Assembly (NCBI GenBank): GCA_907163375.1
Contig: CAJQUW010014725.1
Coordinates: forward strand, 186,001-250,000
DNA: 64,000 nucleotides
Source of the DNA: Prostheceraeus crozeri
Taxonomy: Eukaryota > Platyhelminthes > Polycladida > Euryleptidae
Direction of reading: 5' to 3'
Below the pieces are notes generated by a model. The model saw only the letters and a program-made list of their open reading frames with translations, ran no database searches and was not told the DNA's origin. Positions 29,108 to 44,100 of the stretch are shown piece after piece. The translations under genes were made by a program, and so were the position numbers. Every line of letters starts with the position of its first letter. Within the stretch, counting starts at the first letter, position 1.

Positions 29108-32100
29108 CTGAAATAATGAAAGTAGAGTCGGAACATGGATAGAAATGCTCAATGAAGCAAGTGAAGTTTTTGTAAATTATGCATGCATCTACACCTCGGA
29201 ATTGATTAAAAATATGCCAACATGAAAAATGTAAGTGAATGAGGTAATATAGATTACCTCATGGTAAAACCATGGCTCAAGTTGAAACTAAAATCAGTGA
29301 GTTAATGAAATCAATCTACAATATCTGTAATCTCACATCGCACTTTTCGATGCCGCTCTATTATTGCAGTAATAATAGAAAAAGGCAGTGCTACTCACAC
29401 AAGGTGCTTTGTGTCAGCAGCTTTTTTCATAATACTAATTGTGCAGCTTGAATTCAGAAGAAAAGAATATTAGAGAAGATATGACAAACACATTTCTGTG
29501 GCAGGAGTGCAAGCTTGTACAAATCAATTCTTGTGACAGTTCACATAAGGAGTTGAGTAGATGTATATACTCGTATGTCATTTGCGTCATTAAATAAGGT
29601 TTGAGTACAAACGTTTTCAATAAACAAGTATCTCACTTCAAAAACGACTATGAAGAGGAGCTTATACGCCAGAAGTTTCCAATAGTCTTCAGAATGATGA
29701 TATGGACGATCGCTCCACGGAGGATTGCGAAATTGACGGTATCTGTGGAGAAATAAAACAAAATCTATAGAGTAAAGATAGATTCAATTTTTGACCATCA
29801 TCAAATATTATACATGCGAATTCGTAAGTGTGCGAAAAAGATATAAAAACAGGCAACTACATTAGTTTTTCTGATCCTTTCATGTCTGGAAGGAGATCAG
29901 TGTTGAAAACATAGTTCAAAATTTTAGAGGGTAAAATTTTGCTATAGAATGGATTTAGCAACCGCATATTGACCATCCTTTCTTTTGGAAAAATGTCAAT
30001 AAGCTTGCATGAGGCATCCGCCAGATAAATAGCCAAAGCATTATCCATTTGTATTTGCAACTTGCAGTCATTGATTCAAATGCGTCAGAGCAAGCAATTA
30101 ACATAGGTATAATAAATGTTTTCATCTTCATTTGCTCGTTATTCTTGTAAGAAATTATACTCTTAGACTTGGACTGACTTTCATCCTACTAAACAATTTC
30201 AGTATTTAACAAAATTCAGTCAGTTTTTAGTTATTTTTGATAAAAGGACAAAAGTGTCCTCTTGGATCAAAATCGGTTGTATTTTTACCGATCACATGCG
30301 GGTTAAGTGTTCATAGTGTCCATAAGAACGACGAAACAAAAGTAATGTGCTTTTCATCTATGTTTTCAGAATCCTTGCTCGCTGAAAGTAGACTGCAGAC
30401 GTCGGAACTAAAAAAGCACACTAGGCTTTTGAAACGACTTGCGGTCAATAAAAAAACCTCCGTTCCGCAGGAGGACAAGAGCTGCATGGTAAGTTTTCAG
30501 CCAAATGATAAAATACAATAATACACGCTGCCGTTTATTAACTTATTGTCGCTACAAAAATATATTACCGTGGTAGAATAAATAACCGAAAGTTAACATA
30601 TAATTTACCTAATAAGTCAGGGTAAGGTTATGGTATTATGAGCCGATATCGATTAGTTCAGCTATTAATAGCTGAACTAATCGATTGATTTTTCATTTGA
30701 TTTTTTCATGTCTAACTGATACATGTAGTACGAGAAAACTTTCAACTCGCGCAAAATATTCAGTTTTAAACGGCAGAGTAAATCCTCGAATAAATAAGGC
30801 TAAATGCTGTATGTTTAAACGCATAAATATAAAGCCGCTATTGTATATTTATTGCATATCACCCTTTAAACTATTTCAAATAATGATTTTGGCTCATTGC
30901 AGGAACTTCTTGACTACGAAGGCAAACCCTTTTCAACGAAGGAACTTCCACATACGACTCCTGCGAGATTCGCGATAGCGCTCCTGAAACGATTGAAGGG
31001 GCCATACTACCTCGAAAGGCATTCATTCGAGGAATTTGGGACAACAAAAAAAGAGAAGGCGTCAGAAGAAGACATAGCCGTTTTGAAAAGTAAGTAATAA
31101 TTTGATACCTAATTAATAGTATTGAATATACATGTAGGACAGCTTTCTCTATATTAATACTGTTTAATATTCTCTGCTAATTGCTTTGATTCACTTGATT
31201 TGTTTTAATATTTTACTTAATGTATTTAACATTTATTGATAGTATTATGTGCATGAAAGCAATTTCCCTTGTGAATACTGTAATTTTTAGTTGATTTCAA
31301 ATGATTTGGTAAAGAAGAAATAAGGTTTTCTGTATTTCCCAATCTTACGACACTCAAAAATAATGCATTACATCGAAGTAAACATTCCGCCGGTCTGGCC
31401 TTATCAATTGATTATGAATTTTGTTGTGTGGAAAGATGATTAACTAATTAATTAATTGAAAACTAATTAAAAAAATATAATTCTCTGTGCGTTCATATCG
31501 TTGGTTTGGATCGATGCACTTAAGCAGAATATTTTCATATCAGTATAATCAATAATTCAAGTCACCGAATGCGAAGCCCTAATGCTTGTAGAATGTTTGA
31601 CAAGTAAAATGTCTTGAGTTTAATAGTCTCGTATGCATTGTTATACCAGATTTTCTCATTCTTTTCAGGTGCATTATCAAATGTATGGCAGTGTTATGAT
31701 TGGGGTGCCGTGAAAGCCAGTTTAGGACAGGCTGGTAGAGACTGCAAAAGACGCCGACTAAGTGGTGATAACGAATAATGTAATTTTTGATAATATATTT
31801 AGTATACAATTGGTTTTTCTTCATTATTTTTGGGTCCTTCAATAAGATGTATACGAAGTGTAATAATAATATCGTAATTATGGGTACCGGTGTACTCAGT
31901 AGGGTTAGTACAAACCGAGCTACGATTCGAGCGCTAACAGAAAAAATCTTGTTCATCCTTACCAAGATCTTGGTGAATGCTTGACGCGTCTTGGTAAGAT
32001 CTTGGTGAATGCTTGGTCCTTCTTGGTGAATGCTTGGCGCTTCTTGGTAAGATCTTGGTTGATAGAACCAAGATCTTACTAAGATTTTGTGTGTTCTTGG

Positions 32101-35100
32101 CATGATCTTGGTGACCAAGATCTTGCCAAGATTAGACCAAGACTGTCGACTAGTGTATGCATTATTTATTTATACATTACCTGCATATGGTGGTGTTTCG
32201 CAGAGGATCGAATGGATTTTTATACTCCGTCTTGTAATCGCTTGTGTTGAAGAAGGACAGAGTAAAATCTAAGTAGGAGGTGAAGTTTCCATTTGGTTGA
32301 GTAACACTTAGGTAGATATTTGGTATGAAATCACTTGTTAGGGCGATTAAGAGAGCCTGAAAAGATATTACAAACAATAAATAAAATGAAAAAATGCAAA
32401 TATAAAGACGCGATTTGCAGCAAATTTACAAGTGATGATTTTCTGAGATTTATTAGGAAATACGAATTGATGAAAGTTGTAATGTACCAGAGACTTACAA
32501 TTTCGAAGCATCGCTTCGACCCCATCCAGTCGACAGCTTCCTTCGATTTATTGCACTCTGAACTATGAGCCACATCAATTCACGGTTTATTTGAAATATA
32601 CGCCAATGCGACAACTTCTTCGAGAAAAATTGAACTCTTGATAAGCAAAGTCGACCGCATCCTATGGATTTCATACTTCAATTTCAATTATGGTTAAGTG
32701 CTCCACAGAAGTTATAATAATACCGATGAAAATAGCATTCTAAGCATCGATTAGCATTACGAAATTCGAGATAATTGTCATCATCTGAGAAATTGAGGGA
32801 AATCAGTTCAGACAGAAGCTCATGAAGTCATGAAGAAGGTCATGACTGTTTATAGCAGACAAAATTATAATATAAACGATGCTGCTTCAACCCATTGTAT
32901 GCTTTTAGTTTAACAATCACTTACGTTATATGCATTTTTCTTTATAAAAAATCTTAGTCATTTTAGTGAGTGCCAAACGAAAATGCAACTGAGATTTGTG
33001 GAGGAGGTATTGTGCTTTAAAAGTTCAAAGGCTGTTTTGAAGAACTGATTAATATCGTGAAAAGATACCCGCACATTTCATGTCAAGCATTTTGACGTGT
33101 GTTAGGAGATGTATAACGGCAAAGCGCCAAATGGTGCCATTTAAGTTTCTTTCATTTCTATGGAAAATGTCGACACTACGTCGTGAAAGAAGCACACAAA
33201 AGAATGATTCAATACTACTATATTTTCAATGTCATAATAATGTGTCAAATTGAAACTGTATTTTCAAGGAATTGAGAAGAAAACTGGATTTGGTTGATAA
33301 ACATAGAATTGAATAGATATGGGTCTCTGATTCTTCCGTGAGTATATTGCTTTATTTAATTTCAAATTATGTAAACTTACGTTTGTGAAAGTGCTTATCC
33401 TTGTGATGGCGAGAAGAATACCATACCAAACACCTGTAAGTCAAATATTTAACAGTTAATGAAACGAAAATCGTCATGAAAGAATTAAATTGTCATACGA
33501 CAGCACTGTTGGCGCGACAGGTGACGTACCACATTGAATTTTGTCCTAGAATTCTCTGTAAGAAGCGATCAATAGTATTGGCGGAGTATAAATAGTCTTT
33601 ATTCCGTTGTCATTATGTGACATCTACCTACAGCCAAAACGCCCTATCAATCGTGAACAGCCGCACATAATCTTTAATCTTCACAGAGGAAAACATTTAA
33701 GCAGAAGGCAGCTTAATATGCTTTTCTATAACAGCATCTGTTGATCTACATGTACCTACAGAAGTGCTGTGGATGAAAGTAAGATTTGGCGAAGGAGAAT
33801 TGAAAAGGTGGTTCTCGACGAGCTGATGTTTGACACATATGGGTTTGATGGCTGAGCGAAGTATCTATACTCAGATGTTTATCGCAAACTCACCAATTCC
33901 TTTGATAGGTTTCGCAATGGGACGACGATACTGTCGAACAAATTTGATAGCGCCACACCGTATTTCAATGATGATTCCGATAAGGACGAATAAGGGAGCC
34001 ATTGGGAAAGCAGCAATGAAAAAGCACATGAACCCGTATTGAATCACTGAAAAAAATGATTTGTTCTGGCGGAAAGTATCAAATGAATCTTCTTAATAAT
34101 AATTTCATCTACTTTAGTATGTTTATGATATAGCTGTCTGGCAACATGCACCTTGCATTTAAAAGAAACGTACGTTCACTGAGAAATTTTCTGTGCTAAT
34201 TTACATGTAACTTTCGTGTTTTATGCTCTTACTAGAGCTGTGCACGGTGATCCAGTTCTCGGGCGATGCACCTAAATGTGTGAATTTCTATCTTGCTGCA
34301 TAGCTTCAATTATAATTACCTATTCATTTTATGTTATCTTTGTCACAGTAATTATTATGAAGGGGAAATTTTCATAATTAACCCAACTAGGAGAATATTA
34401 TTCACATCTACATCAATTCCATTCAAAGTTTTAATTTCTATATCATGAAAATGAAACATTTTGAAAATTGTGGCTAAATCATAAAATAGCCGATGCATTT
34501 TCTGATGTTGAGAAAAAATGTGAAAAAGGGACGAAAATTGTATCTCGAAGATTAAAATCTGTATATATCACATTGATTTGAAATCAGTGAAAACCATGAG
34601 TGCCCAAGACAGAAGATACTAAATAATATGGGCAACGTGAATTCAGTGTCAAGTCGCTAAAGGTAGAGGAAATTGCTGTGTAAAATTGTGTAAATGAAAA
34701 ATTGTTGATGAAAACGTTTCGAACGTGTCTTTGTTCTCCTGGAACAAACTAGTGTGATGAATGAGAGTCAATTGTAATACGCCAATGATCATGCAAATCA
34801 ACAGGAAAACTTTTTTCACTGTTGATGCAGAAATAGTAGTCTACATGTAATTAATTGTGTAGAAACACTATTCATGCGAATAAGAAATGTGTCCAGATAT
34901 TCTCGGCACTCTATAATTTTGAATTCTCGACATGCGATAATGATATTTTGTATTTCTCAAATCTGGAAAGGAACATCATTGAAAAGATCAGAAAATTACA
35001 TCAAGCGAATGTGGATTAGTGTCAATTTCAGTCAATATTTCTTTCTTATCTCTGCAGGCTCATAAAACCTGTTTGTCTATTTAACCATTTGCAATTGTCA

Positions 35101-38100
35101 ACACCCAGGTCTGAGACAATGGAGAGTTCTCAATTCTGAGAATTTATCAATAGAAGGGTACCCACCAAGCGGGTTTCTCGTGAGGGGCGGGAACGAACTT
35201 CTAAGAATTAAACCTGTTAGAATACTGTGGATCGTTCAGTCAGCAAGATGCTTCACAAAAATTTAGTCTTGGGTAGACATGCAGATGCGGGAAAGTTACG
35301 CTCATGCATGAAATGTCACAACTAATCAAAATGTCGGTCTAAGGTATTCAAGGATCACCGACATAATTATCATGATGAATCATGCAAATATACTAATACA
35401 TTTAAAAAGCGAAAGGCCCTGATTAACCATGCTAGATAAATTTATGTTGGGAAGAATCAGGAATGCTTTGATGTTAAACAGAATTTATAATATATGATAT
35501 TATAAGTAATGTTACATAATCTCAACACAATATTTTAATATAACGTACATTTCATATGTAATCTATATGTAAATAATTGCTATTTCATGTATTTTTTAGT
35601 ATAATATATCTAGTTTTATATCTAATATTTTGCACAATATAAATAATTATATAATCTTACAATTAATATTTTATACAAAATTTTTCGGTCGGCATCCGCA
35701 CACCATCTTCAAGTAAAAAAGGAATTCATTGAAGGGTTAGCAGAAGTGCTACTCGTATGTAAGCAATTAAAAGATAAAGCATAACTTTAATATAACTCGA
35801 GTATGGGTTGGCAAGAATCGATAGGCAAAATGATTGACATCAATGAAATCATTCACCTGAAGATGGACTCCGGTGGTGTCCGAAAGTGCTCGCAATATAC
35901 TGCGTATAAAACATAGATCTGTTTTGACGGGACTCCTCTGATAAATAGCAATCAATGAAACACTAAGATGAATGATGGTGACATTCAAAGGGTAGCTCTA
36001 GATACCAAAGCCTTATCAATCTTACCAAAACCCAATAGCCAAAGAAATTCGCATGATCAGTACTGTGGGTAAAGTATAAAAATATATAAAGAATAGAAGC
36101 AGGTGATTGTATATAGAACGTTAGTAGAAAAGGAAGTCTCGATAATTGTGAAGCTCCTTTTTATTGTTAACATCAAATGGCTAATATTTGTTGATTCATA
36201 ATGACTAGCATAAGCAGTTATATTAGTGTTGTAGTTATCATAGGCAAGAACTGATCATGTAGGATCAGAGTTGCTGATGTGACAGTTCTCTGAGTATGCT
36301 TATAGAATGAAGATGTTGATGAAGTCAAATGCTCTTTATAGCGATGGTGAATGGATCTGATATAGATTGTTTTACATTTGTTGCACGTGGTTTGGTTGAT
36401 GATATTTTTCTGATTACACAATTCGTTTTTATTCAAGTGACAGTTGGTGAGAGTGCAAACGTATGATGAAGAATTGTTGTTCTGTTTCAAATATTACCGA
36501 ATTGCTTTATATCGCCTTATCAAGCGAGCATTCATACTACTTTTTCGAGAGACTCCTTTAGTTCCTCTGTCCATTTTGCCTGATAAAAATGGAAAAGGAA
36601 AGTATAGAGGGTGTCAAACATGAGATAAGGCAACTTAGGAGACAGTGTTTCAATATTTGTGAGGCGGGATTCACGACATACGGTGCACAATTCATTCACC
36701 AATCTGAGTCGGCTGAACCGTATAAAGTAAATGTTGGAATGGATTTAATATTAGAGAGAGAGAATCGTTTATTGTATCACTGAATGGGAATCAAAAAGTA
36801 TTACAAGTTTACATTTCATAGCAAATTAGAAAATAGTATATACCAGCATAAAGTCAAATGTCAGAGGTCAATGAGTTTAATGTTTGAGTTTAATCGGTAA
36901 GAGAAGTGAAATTAAAAACTGAAATTGCATAATGCAGACGTCGGATGTGGAAGGACTTGTGTTATTCATTGAGAAAAAGACCACAAAAAATTTTCTTTCA
37001 TAGCGAGTAACAGTTCAACTGCGCTGCGCTTTCAGGTGATATTCAGCATTGATACTCAAAATATTTGACAAATTCATGCTGGCATTGATGTGATGTGCAG
37101 GTACAAGCAGATAATCACATCATATGAATGACAGTAGCAATTTTATATGCCTTGATTACAGGAATTTTCGAATAAGAAGTTCAAATATACAATAAATGAA
37201 GCAAGGTTTGCTTACACATCTCCATATTCTCAAGAATTAGCTGCACATCGTCCAGCTCCAGAAGTCTCAAGTCTTTTGCGAATGGTCCGGTGCGGTCAAT
37301 GTGACCATGTCGCCAGCGGTTGTAGAGATTGTGGATATATCTGGAAATAAGCATGTGTATCCTTTATATGAGCCTGAGAACATGTTCGCAGACTTGATGC
37401 TTACAGACGTGCAGGATCCCTGACGACATTCCAAATCTGCTTTCCGATGAAGACAATTACCATTTGCAATGTGACTTCGAACAAGCAGCCACCGATCTTG
37501 CACTGAAATGGGCATAAAACAATGCTTGCATGCGGTTCGAAATATAGACTTGAGTATAACAAAATGTTTGTAAATCCAAATCTGAATCATAAGAGAGGGA
37601 GACTACTCTGGTATTTTATTTATTGTTTCTTATTGATTGAGTCTTGCTGAGTTGACTGACATGACGGAATAGCAACTGAATTGCATAAAAATGCACAAAT
37701 GCTTATTTTTCGGGAATCGAAATGTTTAGTTGTGAAGTGCTTTAATAAATCTGTTCGACTAGGAGCATAAAAATTGATTCCAAGTAAACTAATGGGGTTG
37801 AAGTTTCTTATAATGCAATTCTTTTAAATACAATTTCTTTTTTAATTTCCTTCAAATTTCTTTTTAATGCAATTATCCTCAAGACTGCTTAACTTTGTCA
37901 CAAAATAAATCTTTGTAGCTTGAAGGGGTAGTCAATAGATAGCAAAAATTCATTTTTATTTGCCGGTAAATCAACGCCATCGTTCGAAATGCAACTCCAT
38001 CAGTGTGGTATTAAGTTTTTCAAAAAACTAAATGAATACTTCGCAGCGTATAGGAAGGCATGTGTATACATACATGTGCAAATTGTACATGCAAGTACAG

Positions 38101-41100
38101 GTATTGCGTGAAAGTTCGGAAACTTGCTCCGTTTAAACTTCTATTTTGAATTTAGAACTATATACCCGCAGTATATTGACATAGATTTTAAAGATTGTCC
38201 TTCTGCTATCAAGCTGCGACTTATACTTTATAAAATTGACCATCAACGTGACTTTATTAATTGGAACTTACAACTGTAGCATGAAATGCCTTCATCTTGA
38301 AGTAGAATAGTCGAGCAAATTCTTTGGTCGTGTCACGTACTCAGCCTCTCAATACTTGGCATTGATTCATACTCAACACGACTTAAGTCACAAAAATTCT
38401 CTCCTGACCTTTGTAAGTATAATAGAGATTACTGACTACGTGTAGGTGAATGTCATTTTTTGAAAAAATTGATTCCAAATGAGCTGCCACTTCCAAATAA
38501 ACTATTGATTTTTACCAATGGCCACAAAAGAGGTTATCAAGAAAAAAATTGAAACTTCATTATTCGGTATTGAAATGCCTCTTTAGCCCCTAAAAAGCCC
38601 AGCATTTTCATGACACTCAGGGTCAAAAATTATTTGGCATTTATTAACATTTCTTAACAGGAAATCCATCACCACTATCCTACCAGAATTGGCTTATTGA
38701 AAAAGTGATAAGAATACATCTCAGCGTAAACTGCCTGTTGGAATTCTTAGATCAGATATTTATTCGATGCTGTAGATAAATTCGGCTGTAATCTTCGTGT
38801 ATTTTATCTAATACAGTACAATACATGATTTCAGCAACTTTTTTCAAAACTTCAGCACTTCCTTTGGACAGTGTTGAAAGTTTCAGAGTGTTCTTTTTAA
38901 TAATCAATTCATACTGAAGATTATGCATGATTCGATCTCTCTTAACTATTATTTTGACTTTAAATAATCGATATATACATGTATATATATACTACACCAA
39001 TCTTGAATAAATGTGCTAGCAGCTTTTCTCATTAAATTCAGTTTGTTTCACCTATTTAATAGCCTTCCTGTGAAAAGGAGAAATATGATTCCGAACTTAT
39101 AGCATGCATTTAGAATTATGAGATACGAAGCAAACTTATAAGCCAAAAATGTATGAGAAGGTAATTTATTGAAATTTTCAGAAATCGTACACTGGAGAAC
39201 TTAAACTCATAGCACAAATGCCCGCAGTTCGACTCTCATTTCGAAAAGAAAAGCTTCAAGGCATATACCTTATCAAGACTTGTAGATCAGCTACATGCTG
39301 TAAGTTGGAACTTAGCAAGTGTCTATAATCGCAAAACATTAGATATCAATTTTTCAAAATGATATCACTGAAAATTGAAATTATATATATTGTCTATTAT
39401 CTTCTGCAGTGACTAACACTAGAACCGCCATTGCAGTCAAATTGACTGCAATCAATTTTTGAATACAGCCAGAGCCTTAACTGAATTAGTTGTGATAATC
39501 AGAAGCTATGACATTTATTGCACATATAAAAGGACAGTAGGTGACCATGGACGAATTTATAATCGAGAGTGAAAATTCATCCATTAGGTGACAATGAGAT
39601 GTTGAGATTGACGACGAATCAATAATCAGACCGACTGGCACAAATAACGGACGGAACACCGACAAGAAACCGAATTATATCCATAACTGGTAAAAAAAAA
39701 AGTACTTGTGGCAAGGCAAGAAATTCGTGACCGACGAACGACGCGAACTCTATCGAAGAATATTCTTCACCAGCTTTTTTCGGACTTTATTATCGCTGCA
39801 AACGATCTATCTCCTCAGACGCCATATTCCTTTCGCTATCTATATTTATCGAATACTATATTGTGAAATCACATTCCTGTAGAATACAAAAAAAAACATT
39901 CATCGACAAAAATAACCTCCAAAGGAATGCTGCTGCTCCAAATTGAATTATGTAATATAATTGTTGTTATGTCAAATCGTGTGCGACTTCATCAAATGAA
40001 GTTCAGATGGGAGATTTAAATGGGGTTCCAAATGGGTATTACCACAGAATACTCGCAACCGCTTTCGTGAGAGCTTTAGTGAGATTATAGGATTTCTCAA
40101 ATAAAAATTAGGAATTGAAGTTTCTCGGCGAAGTAAGTTTTGATTATGGATAGACAAGTACAGAACCATATGAGTGATAATTTGGAAACGTGTACACCCC
40201 TAAATTTGATCATGTACATGCACCTAAAAATTCCTCACGATTGATGCAGAGCCCATTGCATATATATATGCCGAACAAACCGGATACATTCGGCATAAAG
40301 TTCTATGTTCTGTGGATACCGAAACAAAATATGTCCTGAAACAGCTAACCGTATTTGGGAAAGGAGGAAAGTCGTCCAAGCAATGTTACTTTGTTGAATA
40401 CGTCGTTTGTGTTGATTGGAAAAACCCGAACAAGAAGGGATATAATAACATCACATTAGACAATATTTACGTTACGTTTAGTGCCTTGCTCTGCAAGAAC
40501 AGAAGAAAAAAATATGGTGGGTTTGGTGACAACAGGAAGAATCGGCCGCGATTACCGGAAAAGTTACCTCAAATGGAAAAGGATATGATGCGTTACGAAT
40601 CAAGATTCTCTTGACTCTAACAAGAAATGTTGTTTTTTGAAGTATGTATAAATCAAAATCAGAAAAATCAGTCTGCGTTCTATCGTCGATGCATGAATGT
40701 AGTACATTGGCGGCGGGCCGAAAATCTTCCCAAAACGGTCAATCAATACAACAAACAAAAAACAAACATGGCGTGACAATTTCTATAGCATGACACGTAT
40801 GTATTCCACGAATGGCGGGCTCACGCAGATGGCCATGCACGTATTTATAATTTGTTGGACACATCGTTGCCCAAATTCATGGATTATATATAAAATCATT
40901 GCCAAAACAAAAAATAATCTCAGGCTAGATTAGATTCTTTTTCTGAGGAGAGAGAATGTGTCACATTTAGAAACCATTGGTCTTCAATTTGGCCTGCATT
41001 TCCAGCAGAACAGCTAGGTCTCTCTCAAAGAAGTTTAAGGACCAAGCATAAAAACAACATAAGAACAATTGTGGAATGTGTTGCCGTACATGCAAAAATG

Positions 41101-44100
41101 GATATACTGTGGACTCATGTTCTGCAAATCAAAATCATCATTGAACAATGGCCTTAACAGAAATGTTTGGCTTTAATTGAACCATTTGTGCTTTACAGTA
41201 ATGTAAAAACTAACAAAAAGTACAAAATTAGAAACTTTAACTTTTTTTTTGCCATTTTAATATTTATTATTTTTCATTAGGTTAAATAAAAAAAAATAAT
41301 ATGAATTTAATCAAACCAAAAGTATTTATAAATAAATTTATTATAAAATAATATAACTTACATGCATATATGTCAACAAAAATTAAATAAATCGCATTAA
41401 AAGTAAAATAAATATATTTAAATTAATATTTAATTCATAAATGAAAATATAGTGGCATATATTAGTTATAAAATGATCTTTTTAATAACACAAATGTATT
41501 ATGAATTAGTTGATATGCATATAATGAAAATGAGAGCCATACTAAAGTAAGCCAATAATAAACCGGTAAGAAAATTTTAGGATGTAAGGAAATTTTTAGG
41601 GTTCTATCAATATCTTATTAAGTTTGGCGGTTAAAGGTATGTAAAATTCTTGGCGGTTCTAGTGCTAAGCAAATACCAGCAATTAAACCATTAAGATAAA
41701 TTTTCTCTCTTTCCTACCTCTTCCATTCTGCCCGAGTGAGCACTATCACCGTTTCCTAATATGGAAGACGTCTCTCCAGGAGGTCCTGAGAATCTGAAAT
41801 ATGCGATTGACAAGTTGAAAAATCCGGAAATCCGTTTTTCACTCAAACCTAAATTTGAAACTCGTTCTTGGAAACTGCATTGTCATACAGCTAGCGCATT
41901 ATTTTTTTGGCACTAATTCATTACGAGCAATACTTTATCAAGAGAAATAAAATTGTATCCGTTACTCATTAATTGTCTTAAATCCATGTTTCAACATGTT
42001 TTTGCTAGGTTGAAAACATGAATTTGTTAGATTTTTTCATGTAATAATATGCAGCATGCAATTTTTTCAAGCTAAAAAAATATCAACTTTGAGAACAAGG
42101 CACGAACCTGCCAGTGTATGGATGGATTTTATCACTTAATATACAGCAAAGGTAAGTAAGACACAATTATCGCATATTGTATTTTTTTATCTAAGATAAT
42201 GTTTCAAATCCAAGTTAAATGTAATTGTCAAAGATGCAAAAGAGCGGTTTTGAAGCTGCCATTAATGCTAGGCTTTTATACGTAAATAGCTTCAAATCTG
42301 TGTTGTGCACATTGTTCAAACCTTGTTTTCAAATGTGGTTTTAAAACCTGCCTTTAGCCATACTGTGTTATTAAGCAAGCTTTTCGAGCAGAGCTTAATA
42401 AAGTTAACAGCTTTGTGCTAATTAATTCGCGTCTTTTACATAGTTACTTTAAAACCACGCTCTTAAAACAAACTGCGTTTCAAAACGGAATTAAGATCTC
42501 ATGTTTCACTCACAGAGAGACCAGATTCAGTACAAGTGAAACGGGTTTTCTACCATCCATCCAAAGATAGCGGGTGTGAAGGTTTAGACCACTGCCAAAA
42601 TCATTGAGTTGCTATCAGCAAATATTTATTGCATGCTACATGTTAGCAATCAAACATGGCATGAAATACCGGTTAACATGCACAATGGCAAGCCTACGAA
42701 TAACATGTTATCGAAATTACAGGCTCTTTATTTCACATATTAAAACAACTTTTCATGGTTGCGTTGCCGATTCATTAAATTTTTTCCCCAGCATATAATC
42801 AAATTGAGTGGAATCGCTATTTTGCCAATGAAGCAAGTAATGAGTAGCGTGACATTAATTCATATCTGATGACTTTACCCTGACATAAAAGCTTCCCACA
42901 CAGTTATTTTATGCGATTAATAACTTACTTGCCCTTGAGAAAAGCAATGTAAAAAATAGATCCGTAATTATTCACGAATTGAAGGAGATACAATTTCAGC
43001 GCAAGACTGTCCGAATAATCACTGTCTGTCCTCCGAAGTTCTTGATCAGTTAACCACACTGCCAGAATTTCATAGACCTGTATGTGAAGAAGATAGCATT
43101 GCATCGATAGTTGAATCAAAATTTATCAAACACGAGTACTTAATAGAAGTCAAATTGACTATATAAGTAGAAAAAATGTACCGGAGACACAAATAGGGCT
43201 TGCGCTAAGTCCAGACACAAAAAATGTTGTCGAATAGCCAAAATGGATCTCTTCTACGATTATTCTTCTCGTATTATTCTGCATCACATTGCAAGTATCG
43301 CTTCTTTAAACGAATGTACAGGTAAGAGGTTCGTTCACTGATTTATCAATAGGACAAGAAGATGTCTTTCATTGTTATGTACAATGTATGTTGGTTCAGT
43401 TTAGAACTTTAAAATTAATGCATATATTGGTATATAGTACAATAATAATACAGCATTCAGTAATATAAGTAATTGAATAGTCTTTTGTCTGATAAACGTT
43501 CAAAAGAAAGAAATATGATTTTTAGCATATCATGTGCATAGTTCACGCATTATAATCACCTTTGTGAATTTTGAAATTTATGAAACTTATTATCACAATT
43601 TCAACGTTCATCATATTAGAGTAATTGACTCACATTATGAAATCTATTTATAGGGAAACATGTTAGAGTATTGACAAAGTTTGTTACAAAGAAATGGCAG
43701 AGAGCGACTGCATTCACTATGCCTGCAATTCAAACACTTGGTATTGATGCTACAAATTGTCTCCAATGAAAGTAGAACTCAAAGAGTTTCAGTTTACGAG
43801 TAGATACAACAATATATACGGACTGCAATTAGAGGCTATATATATACATATATTTTTATATTATAATTATACATTATTTATTATAATATTTTTTATCAAT
43901 AATTTATTTTTAATTAATTATATTAAATAAATTTAAATAATATAATAAAAATTATGTTGAGATAAGGCTCAGCATCCGTGATGGAAAACATGACTACTTA
44001 GCTGCTTACAATGAAATTTTTACAAGTAATGGAAGTACAATGGGATGGCTGGCTTTTAGGCCGCCAAAGGTAAGTCCCCACCGTGGCTGAACGCGAAGGA

